DNA of 8,364 bases, taken from NCBI GenBank assembly GCA_007129655.1, contig SKVC01000150.1, forward strand, positions 1 to 8,364. The letters are read 5' to 3'. Made by a program: the position numbers and the translations under genes. Source of the DNA: Thermoplasmata archaeon. GTDB lineage: Archaea; Thermoplasmatota; Thermoplasmata; Halarchaeoplasmatales; Halarchaeoplasmataceae. Below the pieces are notes generated by a model. The model was not told where the DNA came from, did no database searches, and saw only the letters and a program-made list of their open reading frames with translations. This document shows, piece after piece, positions 6,660-8,364 of the stretch (position 1 is the first letter of the stretch; the number at the start of each line of letters is the position of its first letter).

Positions 6660-8111
6660 ATGGACGAAAACGTTTCACGGGATTATTCGGACGATGAAGA
6701 TGTTCCTAAATCAGGAGATTGGACCGAGAGGTATAGACCTGAAAGTCTCGAAGGTGTAGCGGGAAATGCAAAGGCCAAGAATGATCTTCGAGCTTGGGCT
6801 AGAGAGTGGGACAGCGATACTATCCCTAAGAATAAAGCCGTGATACTTGCAGGGAAGCCCGGAGTTGGTAAGACCACTTCGGCGATTGCATTGGCCAGAG
6901 ATATGGGTTGGGAAGCACTCGAGATGAACGCTTCCGATGATCGGAACAAGGATGCCATACGACAATTTATCGGAAGAAGCGCAGTGGACGACACCTTCTC
7001 AGCCGGTGGCGATTTTATACCTTATAAGAAGGGAAAACGGACTTTACTCATACTTGACGAAGCAGATAACGTATTCGGAAACGAAGATAGGGGCGGTATA
7101 GTAGAGATCAAAAATACGGTACAAAAAACACAGCAGCCTATGATATTGATAGTGAACGATTACTACGGGTTGAAAAACCGCTCTAAAGATTTGAGTCAGA
7201 TGCTGAAAAAGATCGATTTTAAAGCAGTAAGTGTAGGTGACATCGTCGGTCTTCTGAAGAATATTTGTGACGAAGAAGGGATCTCCGCTGATTATTTTGT
7301 CTTAAAATCGATCGCAGAACGAGCGGAAGGTGATGTTAGGTCGGCGGTTAGGGATCTACAAACTGTAGCTGCGGGTAGGGATAAATTGGTAATGGACCAT
7401 TTAGAAGTTTTAGGATATCGTAACCGTGAAGCCGAGATATTCCCGACTATCAGAAAGATACTACATGATGGTGATCCCCTGGAGGCCCGTCAGAGTATAC
7501 GAGAACTTGATGAAGAGCCTAGAAATCTGATCACATGGATCGAAGAGAATTTACCGAGGGAATATAGATATCCTAAAGAGCTATCTGGTGGATTCGACTA
7601 CCTATCTAAAGCTGATATATACCTCGGTAGAGTGATACATAGTAATTACTACCGGTTCTGGGCTTACTCCAACGACCTGATGACTGCTGGGGTTTGTTCG
7701 GCGAAGACCGGATCGCATAGAGGGTTTAACAAATATGCATTCCCTACATGGATAAGGAAGATGTTTTCGTCCAAAGGGCGTCGGTCTATAATTAATAGGT
7801 TAAGCTATAAGATCGCTGTCAATACACACACTACCTCCCTTCGGGCAAAGAGTGACATTCTTCCGTATTTTTCAGTGTTATTTTCCAACGATGAAGAGTT
7901 CAGACGCACTATGGTTAAAGAAATAAAAATCAATCCCGAAGAAGCTGCTTATCTCTTAGATACAAAGGTCAGGGCTAAAGTAGTAAACGAATTGTACCGG
8001 GAGGAAAAAGAAGAAGAGGTAGTTACGGTAGTCGAGAAGAAAAAAGAAGAGGAAACAGAGAAAAAGAAGAAAGAGGAACCGGAAAAGCAGAAGACACTTT
8101 TTGAATTTTGA
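6660..8111 (+). CDS. rfcL: Replication factor C large subunit (clamp loader)
   Basis: RFC-L joins four small RFC subunits to open the PCNA ring and load it on primed DNA using ATP. The 483-residue protein starts with an acidic extension of about 20 residues, then the RFC box WTERYRP. Walker A is GKPGVGKTT at 65-73, Walker B is LLILDEAD with D133-E134, and sensor 1 is N166-D167. EGDVRSAVRDLQ supplies the sensor 2 arginine. The all-helical collar domain follows. Residues from about 445 form a Lys/Glu-rich charged tail, and the last seven residues, QKTLFEF (477-483), are a textbook PCNA-interacting (PIP) box. Length and layout match archaeal RFC-L; the small subunit gene is not in the window. 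The only in-frame ATG near the N-terminus is 6660, which also fits the upstream TATA spacing. Confidence 0.94.
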   Translation: MDENVSRDYSDDEDVPKSGDWTERYRPESLEGVAGNAKAKNDLRAWAREWDSDTIPKNKAVILAGKPGVGKTTSAIALARDMGWEALEMNASDDRNKDAIRQFIGRSAVDDTFSAGGDFIPYKKGKRTLLILDEADNVFGNEDRGGIVEIKNTVQKTQQPMILIVNDYYGLKNRSKDLSQMLKKIDFKAVSVGDIVGLLKNICDEEGISADYFVLKSIAERAEGDVRSAVRDLQTVAAGRDKLVMDHLEVLGYRNREAEIFPTIRKILHDGDPLEARQSIRELDEEPRNLITWIEENLPREYRYPKELSGGFDYLSKADIYLGRVIHSNYYRFWAYSNDLMTAGVCSAKTGSHRGFNKYAFPTWIRKMFSSKGRRSIINRLSYKIAVNTHTTSLRAKSDILPYFSVLFSNDEEFRRTMVKEIKINPEEAAYLLDTKVRAKVVNELYREEKEEEVVTVVEKKKEEETEKKKKEEPEKQKTLFEF

Positions 8112-8138
8112 GTACAAAAATTATTAATTAAGGCTCTC

Positions 8139-8146
8139 TTTATGGT
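8139..8146 (+). promoter_or_regulatory. Weak TATA-like element before tRNA-His
   Basis: TTTATGGT is centred about 23 nt before the tRNA 5' end. A more AT-rich run at 8116-8131 is an alternative box and would give a short leader. Neither is a strong match. Confidence 0.25.
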
Positions 8147-8164
8147 ATTATCCTAAAACTTACT

Positions 8165-8268
8165 GGCCGCGGTGGTGTAGCTATCCCGGAAACGATTGTT
8201 ACGGGACTACAATGGCAGCATGTGGGACTGTGGATCCCCTGGCTCGGGTTCAAATCCCGATCGCGGCC
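8165..8268 (+). tRNA. tRNA-His (anticodon GUG), intron-containing
   Basis: The mature molecule is 74 nt after removing a 30-nt intron. G8165 is the extra G-1 of tRNA-His and pairs with discriminator C73 (8268). Acceptor strands are 8166-8172 and 8261-8267 (seven pairs, the last G-U). The D stem is GUGU 8175-8178 with GCAU 8218-8221. The anticodon loop is CUGUGGA at 8228-8234, with GUG at 8230-8232 and U33 before it; the anticodon stem has four good pairs and a U-C mismatch at 27-43. The T arm is UCGGG-UUCAAAU-CCCGA at 8244-8260. No CCA is encoded (CCT follows). It lies 53 nt after rfcL. The G-1:C73 pair and GUG anticodon make the identity firm; a degenerate tRNA is less likely because every arm is intact once the intron is removed. 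Confidence 0.88.
8183..8212 (+). other. Predicted 30-nt intron in the D-loop of tRNA-His
   Basis: The precursor D-loop is 39 nt. GUAG (8177-8180) pairs with CUAC (8207-8210), and the intron helix UCCCG (8184-8188) pairs with CGGGA (8202-8206). These leave a 3-nt bulge CUA (8181-8183) on one strand and AAU (8211-8213) on the other: the 3-4-3 bulge-helix-bulge geometry cut by the archaeal splicing endonuclease. Cutting after the second base of each bulge removes 8183-8212 and leaves the 9-nt loop AGCUUGGCA with the conserved G18-G19. Cutting one base earlier also gives a 9-nt loop. The outer exon helix is poor, so this is a relaxed motif. Confidence 0.75.
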
Positions 8269-8269
8269 C

Positions 8270-8273
8270 TTTT
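8270..8273 (+). terminator. Short T-run terminator after tRNA-His
   Basis: TTTT directly follows the GC-rich tRNA 3' end (CCCTTTTCC), the usual form of an archaeal oligo-T terminator. Confidence 0.4.
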
Positions 8274-8291
8274 CCGTCGGGATTTTCACGA

Positions 8292-8318
8292 AAAGGATTC
8301 ACGATTAGTGAATTCTTT
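8292..8318. repeat. Inverted repeat / hairpin 1 after tRNA-His
   Basis: Arms AAAGGATTCAC (8292-8302) and GTGAATTCTTT (8308-8318) pair over 11 positions with one G-U and a 5-nt loop. The 3' arm ends in TTT, so it could also terminate a transcript. Confidence 0.55.
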
Positions 8319-8322
8319 GAGC

Positions 8323-8357
8323 GTTTGGAATTACGACGTTTGCGAGTAATTCCGAAC
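8323..8357. repeat. Inverted repeat / hairpin 2 after tRNA-His
   Basis: Arms GTTTGGAATTAC (8323-8334) and GTAATTCCGAAC (8346-8357) pair over 12 positions with one G-U. The 11-nt loop contains a further CG-TTTG-CG mini-stem. CGTTTG occurs twice (8322-8327 and 8337-8342). The core 8-bp arms are a perfect match. Confidence 0.6.
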
Positions 8358-8364
8358 TGAATCC

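Noticed and set aside
1..8364. CRISPR array, insertion sequence or transposase
   Set aside because: No regularly spaced direct repeats and no transposase-like frames were found on either strand.

Overview
The window reads as genomic DNA from an archaeon, probably of euryarchaeal type; I cannot name the genus. The evidence is a four-subunit cytoplasmic sulfhydrogenase operon of the Pyrococcus SH-I type (group 3b [NiFe] hydrogenase), an archaeal replication factor C large subunit with a C-terminal PCNA-binding box, an intron-containing tRNA-His without an encoded CCA, TATA-like elements about 25 nt upstream of start codons (leaderless transcripts), and GGAGG-type ribosome binding sites inside the operon.

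Layout. Bases 1-106 hold the start of a leftward membrane protein cut by the window edge. Bases 107-368 are the divergent control region in front of the hydrogenase. Bases 369-4312 carry hydB, hydG, hydD and hydA, whose ends overlap by 1-8 nt, so they are almost certainly one transcript. A predicted polyprenol (dolichol) kinase-like membrane protein (4309-4905) overlaps the hydA stop codon and looks co-transcribed. Bases 4906-6220 form a decay zone: a ParD-like antitoxin gene, a ParE/RelE toxin gene interrupted by a TAG at codon 6, and a leftward relic that resembles both ends of an archaeal AAA_14/DUF4143 ATPase. From 6221 come a small two-helix membrane protein with a probable OB-like middle, the RFC large subunit (6660-8111), and tRNA-His(GUG) (8165-8268) with a 30-nt intron in its D-loop. 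The last 75 bases can fold into two strong hairpins.

How the genes work together. HydA and HydD form the NiFe core, HydB adds iron-sulfur clusters, and HydG carries FAD, a nucleotide-binding site and a 2Fe-2S cluster. Together they couple H2 with NAD(P)H, and perhaps reduce polysulfide. The polyprenol kinase-like protein would supply lipid-linked sugar carriers; its link to the hydrogenase is positional only. RFC-L loads PCNA with the small RFC subunit, which is encoded elsewhere.

Most notable items: the non-canonical D-loop intron of tRNA-His with a recognisable splicing motif; the single amber codon, where the toxin family usually has tryptophan, in an otherwise intact toxin gene beside an intact antitoxin; and the paired hairpins after the tRNA. 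I do not see a convincing new multi-gene system in this window.
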